Origin: Adiantum capillus-veneris
Taxonomy: Eukaryota; Streptophyta; Polypodiopsida; Polypodiales; Pteridaceae
Reading direction: 5' to 3'
Assembly (NCBI GenBank): GCA_014529385.2
Contig: CM043944.1
Span: 73,933,384-73,997,383 of the forward strand
DNA length: 64,000 nt
Shown: positions 11,280-22,464 of the stretch, in pieces
Layout: the number at the start of each line of letters is the position of its first letter
How positions within the stretch are numbered: position 1 is the first letter of the stretch
The notes under the pieces: model-generated
The model's database searches: none
What the model was told of the DNA's origin: nothing
What the model saw: the letters and a program-made list of their open reading frames with translations, nothing else
Program-made: the position numbers and the translations under genes

Positions 11280-13031
11280 TTAATGGCGACTTGGACTTAC
11301 CTGTTCATGGCCTGAAACCCAATGCCATAAGTTCTTGAGATTAAGGCCTCTATCATTGTGTTGGTTTTTGGATGCCACCATTTTGTCGAGTAGGTTGGCA
11401 TATTTTGGCTCCTCTTGACTTGCTTGTTGTATGTTGATACTTCTTTGTAAAACAAGTCCTTCAGTTCTGATAGGGCTTGATGTAGCCTTTGCATTAATTT
11501 CCATGAGAAGCGATTGTCGAGATGTGTGGGTTCTCTGTGATTGAGTTTCCACTAGCAATTTTGGAACCCATCTTGTTTTTGGTTCTTGTGTGACCGTCTT
11601 TGGCATTTTATCTTCTTCTATAATTTGATGTACACTAGGCTTTGGTATCCAAACGTGATGATTTCCGTTGTAAAAGCCTTGCTTTTGTAATTGATGACAA
11701 GGTATCCATCTGTAGATTGCAGCAGCCTTGGTTGTAATTGGCTTCTGTTGGCTTTTTATTGTTGTTGATTGTCTTTGTGTGGGGTCATTTGCTACTTGGT
11801 TGGTCTTAGTGGCTCTAAGTTGAGCAACTACTTTGGGTAACCATATTTGGGTGTTACCTTCATAGAATCCTTGTGCTTCAAGTAGGTTCACTGGAATCAT
11901 CCGCTGATTCACCCGTTTGTGTTGGATATCTTTGTTGAAGTTTGATTTCGGTACCCAAACTTTTCGCGTTGCCTGCTTGGAAGGTCTTTTTGTTTGCCTT
12001 TTGTTGGTGTTCTTTCGCTTCCCTGAGTATTTTGTATTCCGTTGATAGCACGTCTTGTTCCTTGTAGAACTCATTGGTTGAGGTGGGTAGGTCCAGGCTG
12101 TTACTTTAGGCTTTTTGGCCCAAACATTAGTGTTTCCTTGGAAGTAGCCTTGAGCAGTGATTGACTCGTTTGATGCTATCCACCCTGTCACCTTTTTTTG
12201 TTTTGGTTGAACCCGTGTTTCATGTATCCAAACTGGGTCTTTGACTTGGATGTGCTCTTTGGATATTAACACCTGCTCGACATTCTTCAGCTTCTTCTAG
12301 ATGGTTTTTTGTGATGGAAACTTTGGTTGATAGACTTTTTGCTTTGGTTTCCATTTCATTGTTGATGGTGTGGCTCTTGATGTAGAGGCTTCGTGGGAAA
12401 TTTGATGGAAGCTCGTTGAAGGTAAAGTCGTCCGGCAAGATTGATATACTTCAATGTTTACCTTTGCTTTACCTTTTTCCGTGATGGTTGGCGATTTCTT
12501 CTCTACATGGATTTGAGAAGCTTCATGGAGTCTTACCATTGTTGTTGTTGAAGCTTTTGATTTTTGTCGAAAGAAGATGTTCCTCTAGCTTTCTGTCAGG
12601 ACCAGGCTCTCTTTGATATGATGGGAGTTGATTATGTGGAAAGTATCTTTATACTCCCCGGTACTCAATTTGAGTACAGCTTCTGCCACTCCAAAGCTAG
12701 GAATCGTCATTCTAGAACTTGTGTAAATTGTTTCTTCTAGCTCATTGATCGGTGGTTTTCCCATCATGATCCATGTTCCATAAGTCATTAGATTCTTTGT
12801 TGCTTCTGGATCTATTGCCGCCGAACATGTAACCTTGAGCCCTGTTTGTCCGCATAAATTGAATTTGATCATCGTAGGAGATAGTCCATCTTCTTCCTTG
12901 TCCCTGTTCTTCTTTTGATCTTGCGTTTGTTGAAGATTCTTCATTGAACTTGGAAGCTTTTCTCCTTCATCTACTTTCATTTGCACTTTTTCTGGAGTCG
13001 GCTTCTTTGAAATATCTTTTGTCGATTCTTC
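11280..13031 (-). pseudogene. element C, downstream repeat protein (W-[IVL]-P-K repeats)
   Basis: Continues in the same frame as gag and protease after in-frame TGA (13,056), TAG (12,585) and TAG (12,297). It begins EYVIIDIPEEST and carries a Lys/Gln/Thr-rich C-terminal half with at least three imperfect copies of a motif of the form QGFYxGNxxxWxPK: AQGYFQGNTNVWAKK, AQGFYEGNTQIWLPK and KQGFYNGNHHVWIPK, plus isolated RKVWVPK, RWIPCHQ and TRWVPK. It occupies the place where RT and integrase would lie. I do not recognise the family; the aromatic/basic repeats suggest nucleic acid or Gag interaction, which is a guess. Confidence 0.6.
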
Positions 13032-13055
13032 AGGTATGTCAATGATGACATATTC

Positions 13056-15077
13056 TCATTGTTGCTCTGCTTTCTTCATGTGCACTTTGGCATCATGCTC
13101 CATGACGTAGCTATCTGTTTCACCTTTTTTGCCTTCACACTCACAAATCTCGTTAGCTTCCTTCAACACCTTTATCGTAAATACGGGAGTTATATCATAC
13201 CCTTCCTCATCACAAAATTTAGTCGGGGTCACCTCATTCACACACACATCCAAGGTTGCCAATATTTGAGTCCATCCAAATGGCTCAAATAACTCCTCTG
13301 GAAAGGGTTCCGGTATGTAAGCTTCATCGTCCATTGATCTTTCTAGGATGCAATCCTCCTTCACTGAGCTTCCACACTTCGAAGCACCACACATCCAAAG
13401 TTCTTGTTTAGTTTGTAGCCACGCAGGTATCTCTTTCCCATTGACTATAGAAGAGTCAATTTCTTCTAACGGAGTTCTATTCACATCTCTATAGCTATGG
13501 TCTTTTACGCTTATTTTTGTGGTGATCTTTTTATGTCTCAAGTAGATATAGTCATAGCCCCAATCTTGAACCATCTTAAGTTGACGCATGAAAGGTCTTC
13601 CTAAAATGATATCAAAATTGTTCCCTTTTCCAAAATCTACTATTGCAAATGCATGTTCATATTCAATTCCACAAGAAGTCACAATAATTTGCTCTAGGAT
13701 ACCCAGAGCTTTTTCTGTGTATCCATCTGCAAGTTGCAGCTTCATTCTAGTTTTACTAAGTGCTGGTCAACCCCATTTTTCCCAAATGTCTTTTGTGGCT
13801 ATGGCTACTCTTGCCCCACTATCAAGTACAGCCAATGTTTTAACTCCTTTGTATTCCACAGGTAAGGTGGTGTTTCCTTCTTCTCGTTCGCAATATTCCC
13901 CCACCTTGTTTATTGGCACATGTTTAACGTCTGCACTTTCTTGTTGAGTTTTGTTTGATTGTTCATTTGAGGGTAGATATTGAAGAAGTATCTTTAATCC
14001 CATCTTCCCCAAATTGTTGCCTACTTCATCCCATACATGTGGTCTAATCTTAAGCAGTTCAGATAGAGTAATGGTGCACTGTATTGGAGCTGACATCAAC
14101 TCTTGCATACTCTTTGTATCCATCATCTTGGATATGGGTTTCCTCTGAGATGGCACCACTCTAGTCTCTGAGTCTGCCTCATGTTCTCCTATGTATGAGG
14201 GTAAGGTCTTCAAGGACTCTGGTTTGCTTTCAATTGAAACTTCCGTCCCTGCATCTCCGTTTAGAGATTGAATGTCTCCTTGATAGACTTCATTCCCTGT
14301 ATTAACCTCAATTATGGGTGCAGATTGGAAAGTCGCACTTCCATCTTTTGCACTTCTAATTGCTTCCCACAATTCATTTGGCCATGGCTCATCTATCTCT
14401 GGGATAAGTGCCATAAATTGTGATTTTGACCTTGCATCATTAGTGGTGTTGGCCACTACTCGATCATCTAGTTGAATTTCTAGGTTGTTGGTTTCTAGTG
14501 TTGCAGTCTTTGCTTGGATATCCTTTTGTGATTCTAGCTCAATGTTTCTTTGAGTTAATGTTTCAACAACCTTTGCCTTAGGCATTTCAAATCCAACACT
14601 TTTTGGTTTTGTTTCTGGAGGTGAAATTGGTGCTTCAGGCTCCATCATTGCCTGTGCAGTTTTTACCAATTCCTTACACATTTTCAACCTCTCAGTCTCT
14701 ACCTCAGCATGAGGATATTTCATCCCTCATTGCTCTAGGGTTTGGTTGGGTTTCAATCTAGCCTCATATGCTTCCAGTGCAGCATCTAATGGCTCTAGGA
14801 CTTTGTCTACCAATACAGATCCTCCAGAAGACGCCTTCCTTGGTTTCTTATCGCTCACCATCGTTTTGTTTTCCAGTTCTTGTTTTAACTGCTCCTTTGT
14901 CTCTTGTAATTCTGTTTGTAGTGCAGTTTGTTTTGTAATTGTTTTTGCTTTAATTTTGTCTCTTTTGGCTTTCCAGGATTTTCTCCCAGTCCTTACTGAC
15001 ACACTAGTTGTCTCCCCTTGTTTGGGTTGTTGATCTTTCTCCTCATTAGCTTGGTCCTCAGCATTTTCTTTTTCTTA
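13056..15077 (-). pseudogene. element C, linker and aspartic protease region
   Basis: Same frame as Gag, separated from it by TAA at 15,075 and broken by TGA at 14,727 and 13,767. The first part is Lys/Glu-rich and likely coiled coil (TKQTALQTELQETKEQLKQE). The retropepsin follows: GVKTLAVLDSGARVAIATKD with active-site D-S-G (about 13,840), then MKLQLADGYTEKALGILEQI, CGIEYEHAFAIVDF and NFDIILGRPFMRQ, the conserved hydrophobic-G-R-P loop of Ty3-type proteases (about 13,580). An acidic tail follows. The active-site triad is intact, so only the stop codons argue against function. Confidence 0.8.
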
Positions 15078-16988
15078 GGCTCTCGTCACTACCTTCACAA
15101 GAATTTTGGGTTCTGCCTCGGATCCACTTGGAGAAGGTAACACTCCCACAACATTCATTGTTGTTTTCCCCTGTTTGTTTGGGTGTTTTGGACAATTTGG
15201 AACAATGTGTGTAATGGCACACTCCGAACAATATCCAATTATCTCTACACGAGAACAATTCTTGGCCCAATGGTTACCTCCACACTTGTAGCATGGTCCA
15301 TCTTGTTGAGTCAGTGGTGGCACCATTGATGGTTGTTCTTGCTTAGCCAGAATGGTCTCTGGTCTACGCTCTTGATTGGCTATGAACATCAGAGTGTCCT
15401 CATTCAATGAATAGAGTTTTCTCGTAGGTTCTTGTCCTAGCCTAGGTTGTGATACCTCAGCTCTTTGTAAAGCCCTTGATACAACCCTATTTTGAAATAA
15501 TGGATGATTTGGTAAAGGCATTTGTTTTTCTATTTGATGTCCAAATAGTGTCCCCCTCATGTAGGTTTGATTATAGTAGCACTCACTCATCTCATGATTG
15601 GTCCATTTTTTCTCAATGGCACACCATTTTATTCGTTGTGCTACCTGCACTGCTAGCTCATCTAGGTCTAGGTTGGTCATTAATTGAGACATGACCAATT
15701 GCCTTGTGTTGGTTTCACTAGATGCTAAAGGAGCATTATCCATAGTGATCTTTGTATCACCAATTTCCTCGCCATAGGCTTTACAATTGTCAACTAGGTA
15801 TAACGCTTCTCTCGTGACTTGTTCAAAGGAAGTGCATCCTTTTAAGTGCAAATCTTTCTTGAGAGTTTCATTTTTCAAACCCTCTATGAAGAGAATTGAT
15901 AATCTTTCATCCTCTGGTAGCTCGCATTCCGGACATCTCTCTATATATTGTTTGAAGCGTAGCGATGCTTCCTTCACTCTCTCATCTTCTTTTTGCTTGA
16001 ATGCATAGATTTGGGACACTGTGTTATGCTTGATTCCCCTTTTAGAGAACTCCACAACAAATTCTTGCAACAGTTGTTCAACGTTTGAGAAGGCATTTTT
16101 GTCCAACGGTTGGAACCAATTCAATGCTATCCCTTCCAAGGTTAAGCCAAATCCCTCATACTGTGTATGAAAATAAAATACTTGTTCGGCTCTTAACACT
16201 TGTTTGAACAAGGATGCATGTACGTATGGATCCCTTAACCCATCATACTTCTTCTTGACACATTTGGCCAATTGATATGGTCTTAATCGATGTGGTTCAG
16301 TCACCAATCCAACCAATTTGTGGTCTCTTGCACAGTCGGATCCCGCTCTTTCCTCTCTTCTCAGAGAAAATCCCGGTGGAATCCTCTCTGATGTGTACTC
16401 TGGCATCATTTTTGGCTGAAAGTAAGTGGAGATCGGTGTACCCTTGTATGTGTATAGTTCTAAGTCAATTGGATTGACAAGTTTGTAATCACGTCCATAC
16501 TTATCTACCATCAAAACTTGAACTCCGTGGGCATCCGTATATGTGAATGCATAGAGGTTCTTATGGGTGGTCAACTCCCTGGCATTGGGCTCTACACACC
16601 TGTAGAAGATGTATGGCTCCCCATTTGTGAATTTGTATAAGCCCTCATGAGTGTAATCTGTAAGCACTCTCATGGATTCATTGGCTTTGATGAATCTCAC
16701 GTTTGGTTTGTTGATTAGAGGATGCTTCTCCTCTAAGTCTCTAGCAATTTCCACTTTTGCTCTTCCAAACTCCCGCATCTTTGTTGATTGGTTTGGCTTC
16801 CATTGAGCTACATGATCACTTGAAAAATATCCATGAGCCATGCCTTGAGGTTTGGCTTGATATGATTGATAAGCCTCATGGTCTTGTCTCAACCCTCTTG
16901 TAATAGGTGTTGCACTATTTCTGGTTTTTTGTGTAGGTGGTATAGCTCTGAGTTGAGTGGGAAACCCCAATGATGGATGAGTTGTCAT
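15075..16988 (-). CDS. element C Gag
   Basis: A 637-residue open frame. The N-terminal 250 residues are element-specific (PYIFYRCVEPNARELTTHKN). A Ty3-type retrotransposon Gag domain follows: FYFHTQYEGFGLTLEGIALNW, then FSNVEQLLQEFVVEFSKRG, EDERVKEASLRFKQYIERCP and ERLSILFIEGLKNETLKKDL. A CCHC knuckle (CYKCGGNHWAKNC, about 15,290) and a second Cys-rich finger (CSECAITHIVPNCPKHP) bind RNA. It ends at a TAA that lies in the same frame as the protease region. In life it would form the virus-like particle that packages element RNA. The longest intact retroelement protein in the window. Confidence 0.88.
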   Translation of the reverse strand: MTTHPSLGFPTQLRAIPPTQKTRNSATPITRGLRQDHEAYQSYQAKPQGMAHGYFSSDHVAQWKPNQSTKMREFGRAKVEIARDLEEKHPLINKPNVRFIKANESMRVLTDYTHEGLYKFTNGEPYIFYRCVEPNARELTTHKNLYAFTYTDAHGVQVLMVDKYGRDYKLVNPIDLELYTYKGTPISTYFQPKMMPEYTSERIPPGFSLRREERAGSDCARDHKLVGLVTEPHRLRPYQLAKCVKKKYDGLRDPYVHASLFKQVLRAEQVFYFHTQYEGFGLTLEGIALNWFQPLDKNAFSNVEQLLQEFVVEFSKRGIKHNTVSQIYAFKQKEDERVKEASLRFKQYIERCPECELPEDERLSILFIEGLKNETLKKDLHLKGCTSFEQVTREALYLVDNCKAYGEEIGDTKITMDNAPLASSETNTRQLVMSQLMTNLDLDELAVQVAQRIKWCAIEKKWTNHEMSECYYNQTYMRGTLFGHQIEKQMPLPNHPLFQNRVVSRALQRAEVSQPRLGQEPTRKLYSLNEDTLMFIANQERRPETILAKQEQPSMVPPLTQQDGPCYKCGGNHWAKNCSRVEIIGYCSECAITHIVPNCPKHPNKQGKTTMNVVGVLPSPSGSEAEPKILVKVVTRA

Positions 16989-19534
16989 AATTAAGTCTCA
17001 CTCAATACTCTCAAGATGGTCCTAGATAAGAACAGCTTGGTTTAGTGCATACAATCCCTTTTTGCCCCTGGTCCAAGTCTCTAAAAAGTCAGGAATTTGT
17101 GACTTTTTTGGTCTCTGGAAATTGGTTCTGGGTACCCTAAAATTTTGGAATTAGGAAACCTAAAAGTTTGAAAAAGTTTGGTCGAGGTGTGTGCTATTGC
17201 CCACAAGCTTTCTTCCTAGCTATACCTGACTCAGTTTGGAGTTGTCTATCAAAAGTTAGAGCAATTTTAGTGAACTGCACTTGAAACAGCACTCAAAACA
17301 GTCTCAGGACCAGAACACAGGAACTTTTGTGCTTGTATCTTGGCCTCCAGAGGGTATTTTTCACTCAAACTTGAGATTTGGGATGTACTCAAGTAGGTCT
17401 ACAAACTTATGAAGTCAGATCCCCCCACTGTGTAGAGGTACACCGATCACGATCGTTGACCCCATGTCACAGATTTGGAAGATTTTTGCACAGTAGCTAG
17501 ACCCTGATGTCTTGATACCAAGTGTCTTTGTATTTTTGAATTTGGAGATGTTTTGACCAATGAAAACCCAAATCCCAGGTGGTTCTGCGGTTATTGGCCT
17601 GATTGTGTAACTAGGACTTTTGACCACTTTCTTTTTCTTTTTTGACCTTGCTCCTTTTGGAAAATATGTTGCACTAGATGTCAGCTACCTACTCATAAAT
17701 TTTCAGTCCAAAATGTCACTGGGGTACACCGATCGCGATCGTAGTTTGGAGCCCAAATTGGATGAAATTTCAGGAGTTGATAGACATGGGTATGATTAGT
17801 CTATTCCCAAACCCACTTTGCATTTGGATCACAAAAACTTGAATTTTCTCAAGATTTTGGTCTGAAGGATCAGTGATCAGTGTTTGCCCTATTTGACAAC
17901 TGTCATTTGGTTTTTTGACCGTGGTTCTTTTGAGAAAGTTGTTTGTCTAGTCATCAGCTACCTACTCACCAAGTCTCAAGTCAAAATGTCAATATGGTAC
18001 ACCGATCGTGATCGTACTTTTGAGCCCAAATTGGAGGAAACTTGTGGATATGGTAGACAATGATGGGTACAGTCTACTCCCCAAATCTTTTTGAATTTGG
18101 ACAAGAAAAAGTCATGTTTTCACCAGATCTTGGTCTGCTGCAGTGGTTTTCTGTCTGTCTGCTATTTTTGGCTATTTTGGTGATTTTTTTGAATTTTGAA
18201 AACTTCTGGTATCTTATATAACCTAGGTGTATGTGTGGGTAAAGTCTGGTCAAAATCTGGCATTGAGGTACACCGATCGCGATCGTACTTTGGAGCCCAA
18301 ATTGGATGAAACTTCACCAGCTTGTTCACTAGGCTATTTTAAGACTACCTGCCACATCTTTTTGAATTTGGACTCAAAAAAGTCAAGAATTTGCAGTTTC
18401 TTGGTCTGAAGTGTTTGATTTCCAGAATCTGTCAATTTGACTTGATCTTGATGTTTGTTTTGGGAAATGAAAGCTATTTGGGATTGTCTTGTGTACAGGC
18501 TATCCCTCTGTATGCTTTCTTCTCAGTTTTGATGTGTTTTGGTCTACTGAAAGTCAATTTCTATGCCAGTTTAGCAGTTTTTGACTTGGATCTGTATTCA
18601 GTGGTTTTGACCCGTTTTTTGTGGTTTTTGACCCTAGGTCCTTTAGACTTTTATGTTTGTATACACTTGGGGAGTCCACAAGTAAAGTCTGGTCAAAATC
18701 TGGCACTTAGGTACACCGATCGCGATCGTAGTTTGGAGCCCAAATTAGACCAAATTTGGCATGCTTGTAGACACTGATGTTTTAAGGCTATCCCCCAAGT
18801 CTTTTTGCATTTGAATCACCAAAAGTCAAGATTTTACAGTTTTTGGGTCTGTCAGGCTAGTTTTACCCAAGTGGCCTGATTTTCTTGATTTTTGATGTTT
18901 TTGGGTGTGGTTGCTTTAGACAAACTTGTTTAGAATCTTATCAGGAAGGCACATGTCAAATCTTGTCCAATTCTGGCACTGAGGTACACCGATCGCGATC
19001 GTAGTACAGAGGCCAAAACTGATGAAATTTTGTCTGCTCCCTCTGACAAGTGTTTCCTAGTGTTTGGTGCTACCACTTTGTGATTTGAATCAATTTCAGC
19101 TCTGTTTGGACAGATTTTCAAAATTTTAGAGTCTTATGGCCTTTTTGCCAAAGTTATGGTTTTCTGGTTTCTCGACTTTGACTTTTACCCCATATCTGAT
19201 TGGAATGTGATTTACTTATCCTACTCCTAAGTACAGAAATGAAAGAACATAAGAAAATGAATCAAACAAAACAAACAGGATTAAAAAACGGATGATGGAT
19301 CAGTACTCAATCGATACAAAGAAATTTGAAGAGCAAACATGCTTAAAGCAACCTCACTCACAACTCCCTATATCTCTCAAGAGTAGATCTAGCCAGTCCA
19401 CCGACCCTAGACTCCACTAAGCACTAAACCCCAGTCTAGATGCTTCACTGAAATGTAAATGGAATGGAAATTATCTTTTCAAACAATAAGAAAACTCTGA
19501 ATACGCACTCGGTCACTCATCACCTAAGATTCAT
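16989..19534 (-). other. element C 5' leader with about 272-bp tandem repeats
   Basis: Between the PBS and gag. From 17,435 to about 19,010 at least six units carry GGTACACCGATCGCGATCGT at about 17,441, 17,723, 17,997, 18,269, 18,710 and 18,982. Spacing is 272-282 bp with one gap of 441. Each is followed by TTTGGAGCCCAAATTGGATG and, further on, by a shared block with AGTCAA and GGTCTG. The CGATCGCGATCG core is a 12-bp palindrome. A long structured leader could act in packaging or translation; not testable here. Confidence 0.85.
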
Positions 19535-19553
19535 TCCCCGAAAACGGCACCAA
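19535..19553 (-). other. primer binding site of element C
   Basis: Read on the minus strand directly after the 5' LTR: TTGGTGCCGTTTTCGGGGA. It resembles the TGGCGCCGTTGCCGGGGA site (tRNA-Asp type) of plant Tat/Athila-like gypsy elements, with two changes. Confidence 0.8.
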
Positions 19554-20491
19554 TGTTTGCGGGTCGCCGCGACGGACGTCCATAGCATAGCTCTCAAGCA
19601 TCAACATAAAATTATCGATACAGGGGAAGCGACTCGGATGAGGCATGGAAACTCACTAGGGTGTCAATCCTAATGAAGTGAACTCAAAGAGATGCAACTA
19701 CTAACTCTACAAGCAAATCAAACGCACGAAAGCCAAGTAATCTGCCTATGTCCTTCTACACAGCTCTACAGTCATCACGCCTGTTCACCATGCAAATCAT
19801 ATCGGAATCGCACGAAACTTGAAGGGAAGCTACAAGGGACTATCGGGAACATATCCTATCACTGTCACAGCATTCTGGAGAGGTACACGATCGCGATCGT
19901 TGGTCCCACAGTACGCAAAAACAGTAAACTAATGATCCTAAAGGGTCGTTTTTAGGTCCCTAAAGCCTCTCCTAGGATCAAAACAACATAAAATATGCAT
20001 ATAAACACTCAAAACAACGATTTAAGGCCTAAACGGACGTGTTTGAAACCTTCACCGAATCTTGAATGCTTACACTTGAATGAAAGAGCAGAGTAAGAGG
20101 AACACAATGCAAGAAACAAAACTGAATTTGGATTACCGTAGCCACAGAAGCGATGATTACAAGTTGGAGCAAAGAGGTAGCTCTCTGTACGTAACACAGT
20201 AGTCCCTTATCTTCACAAAAAATGATCTCCCTTTCCCACTAACCTTAGTGTATTATATACCTAGGGCTTTCTAAAGTGGCCGGCGGCCAACTTCTCATGG
20301 ACCTTTACATACATCATTGGAAAAATTACATCTTTGACTCATACTTGACATAGGCGATTGTCATTAGACTTTTACAGGGTTTGATGTATTAAACATCGGA
20401 AAAATAATGTGACCACATCAAAACTTTGGCCGGCTGACTCAACGATGCCTTGGCTAGGTGGGCGCTTGTTTGTTGTTATCACCTCCAAACA
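19554..20491 (-). repeat. 5' LTR of element C
   Basis: 938 bp, same length as the left LTR and about 98% identical to it. Followed by the GTGGA target duplication and then the continued ParB-like gene. Confidence 0.93.
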
Positions 20492-20644
20492 GTGGATAAC
20501 ACAGAGAAGGATTCAGAGGAAGAAGAAATTGAACAACCATTGGATGCAAGTGTTGAGGCCATTCAGAGGAAGAAGAAATTGAACAACCATTGGATGCAAG
20601 TGTTGAGGCCATTCTAGAAATTCTACAGGAAACAGGTTAAGCTA
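20492..20644 (+). pseudogene. ParB-like gene, continuation after element C, with 50-bp duplication
   Basis: After the GTGGA duplication the frame resumes exactly (HSIVD then NTEKDSEEEEIEQPLDASVEA), an acidic tail. A perfect 50-bp tandem duplication (20,511-20,560 and 20,561-20,610, beginning ATTCAGAGGAAGAAGAAATT) then shifts the frame. Read with one copy it continues ILEILQETG and stops at TAA. Alternatively it splices at ACAG|GTTAAG (20,635/20,636) to the exon at 21,989. Confidence 0.7.
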
Positions 20645-21988
20645 GCCACCCATGATATTACATTACTGATATTTAGATTATTATTGTTGTCATTTTATTT
20701 TATTTGTCCCATCTCAAATCTGCCCATGATGTTAAAAACATTGATGTCTGGCTCGTTAGTTTGCTCAATTTGTTTTCTTTGAAAAAATGTGAACTTGTGT
20801 GTTTGAGTTTTTTCACAATAAATGAATTAGACTTAAGTGTATGATATTATATGGACATGTTTTGGTAAATAGAATTCTACATTTATATATGGTCATAAGA
20901 TTTATATTATGTAATACTTTAAAGTTAATTGATCATATGAGGTTTGGGAAGAATACTCTGTGACTTGAGGATCATAGAGTTCTTTGTAGACATGACACCC
21001 TATGGCCCTAGGGCCATAGAATCCCCCAAAAGAAAATGGGATACCCTACAATCTTACAGATGTAGGGTGATTACACCAAGTCTCTAAAAGGGCACATAAG
21101 CATCTGGGTTACTCTATAGCCTTAGGTCCATAGGGTGTCAACATAGAATCCCCCAAAAGCATTTGGCTACCCTACAATCTTACGGATATAGGGTGATTAC
21201 ATAGAGTCTTTAAAAGGGCACATAAGCATTTGGGCTAGTCTACAGCCTTAAGGCCATAAGGTGTCAACACAGCTATCCTACAATCTTATGTATATAGAGA
21301 GATTACATAAAGTCTCTAAACGAGCACATGAGTATTTGGGATATTCTAGAAGGAAACATAAGTTATCCAAGAGCATTTGGGATACCCTAAGGCCTTAGGG
21401 CCATAGGGTGGTGACATAGAATCTCCACAGGGGCACTTAAATCACCCCATGGATGCAAATCACCTAGCTCTTATGGACACATCTTATAAAACATCACATG
21501 ACGCCCTATGGCCTTTAGACCATACGTGGGTTATTCTAGGTCACCTAAAGACTCTTTAAGTGTTTCAAGAACATTTTTCTTTGGCCTTATATCTTGTGTC
21601 CATATACATTAGGGACACATATTTCTTATCTTGTGATTAAGGTTTAATTGATGTATGATCATTTTTTGTTGGGTGTAAGTTCTTCTATTGTGAATTGATG
21701 GTGTAATCTTTTGAGATAATTATCTTTGTATTGCAACTAGCTAGATCAAACATATTCGCTTTGAAATAATTATCTTTGTATTGCAACTAACTAGATTAAA
21801 CATATATTCAACATTTGTTGTAAATGCCAATTATTTGCTTAGATAGTAAACATCGAGTATAAATGGTTATTGAAGCATTTGTCCTTTGGATTATGTGAAG
21901 ATTTAGTTCTTTGATTGTCACAAGATTTTATTCAAAGATATAAAGTGCGAGTCTTTTGTTCCAAACTATGATTTTGTTTCTCTTCTAG
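20636..21988 (+). other. possible long intron of the ParB-like gene, with satellite block
   Basis: GTTAAG donor at 20,636 and CTCTTCTAG acceptor ending at 21,988. It encloses AT-rich sequence and, at 20,990-21,545, degenerate CCCTATGGCCCTAGGGCCATAG units (about eight). No other coding signal. The phase across the proposed junction is consistent (ACA-G|AT-GAT). The intron is a proposal only; the alternative is the TAA stop at 20,638. Confidence 0.4.
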
Positions 21989-22044
21989 ATGATGCAGAGA
22001 ATTGGAATTTATATCTTGAAATGTTTTCAATAGAGGGAAGCTAG
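21989..22044 (+). pseudogene. possible last exon of the ParB-like gene
   Basis: After TTTGTTTCTCTTCTAG an open stretch encodes DDAENWNLYLEMFSIEGS and then TAG. The phase matches the donor at 20,635. Too short for domain recognition. Confidence 0.35.
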
Positions 22045-22464
22045 TACTAGTAGAATTTTTTAGCTTGTCATGTAGCAATCGGAACATTGTATCAAGGTTT
22101 ATTGCAAAGAAATGGTTGTATAATGTAAAACCATTATTTAAGTTTGTAAATTGGAAGTAGAAGGCAATGCAAGTTCCAAAACATGTGCAATTCCATAAGG
22201 AGAATCCAACACAAATACTTTTGCCCCTCAGGATTTATAAATCAAAGTGCATGGTGAGCCGGACCTTCCATCCACCAACAGATCAATGCATTTGTGAATT
22301 AAAGTACTTGCAAATTTGATTTAAATGTTTTAATGTTATGATGATATTTGAAGGCAAAGACCCCTTCAACTGTGTGGCAAAGCAACAAATGTATGATGTA
22401 TGATAATGATTGAATTTTGTATATTGGATTGCATATTTATCGCAGTATTAACTTACACATTTTG
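22045..22464. other. spacer with a duplicated coding fragment
   Basis: AT-rich. Positions 22,170-22,290 (CCAAAACATGTGCAATTCCA onward) are a degraded copy of 25,540-25,650, the region encoding GESNTNILAPQDLEIEVHG before the first FCP1-like domain. The copy has stops. A local duplication within the transposon. Confidence 0.75.

Larger units (their letters stand above)
9108..20491 (-). mobile_element. LTR retrotransposon C, non-autonomous gag-protease element
   Basis: Two 938-bp LTRs (TGTTTGCGGG..CTCCAAACA) bound an 11.4-kb element with a perfect 5-bp target duplication GTGGA (9,103-9,107 and 20,492-20,496). PBS next to the right LTR and polypurine tract next to the left LTR fix the orientation as minus. 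The interior has Gag, zinc knuckles, retropepsin and a repeat protein, but no reverse transcriptase, RNase H or integrase motif anywhere. That is the build of TR-GAG or other trans-mobilised Ty3-like elements. Counting by eye, the LTRs differ at about 18 of 938 positions (about 98%), so the insertion is fairly young and later than the 28.4-kb element it sits in. Confidence 0.93.

Noticed and set aside
11280-19534. Caulimovirus-like endogenous pararetrovirus as the identity of element C
   Set aside because: It has true LTRs with a 5-bp target duplication, PBS and PPT, and no movement protein or RT.
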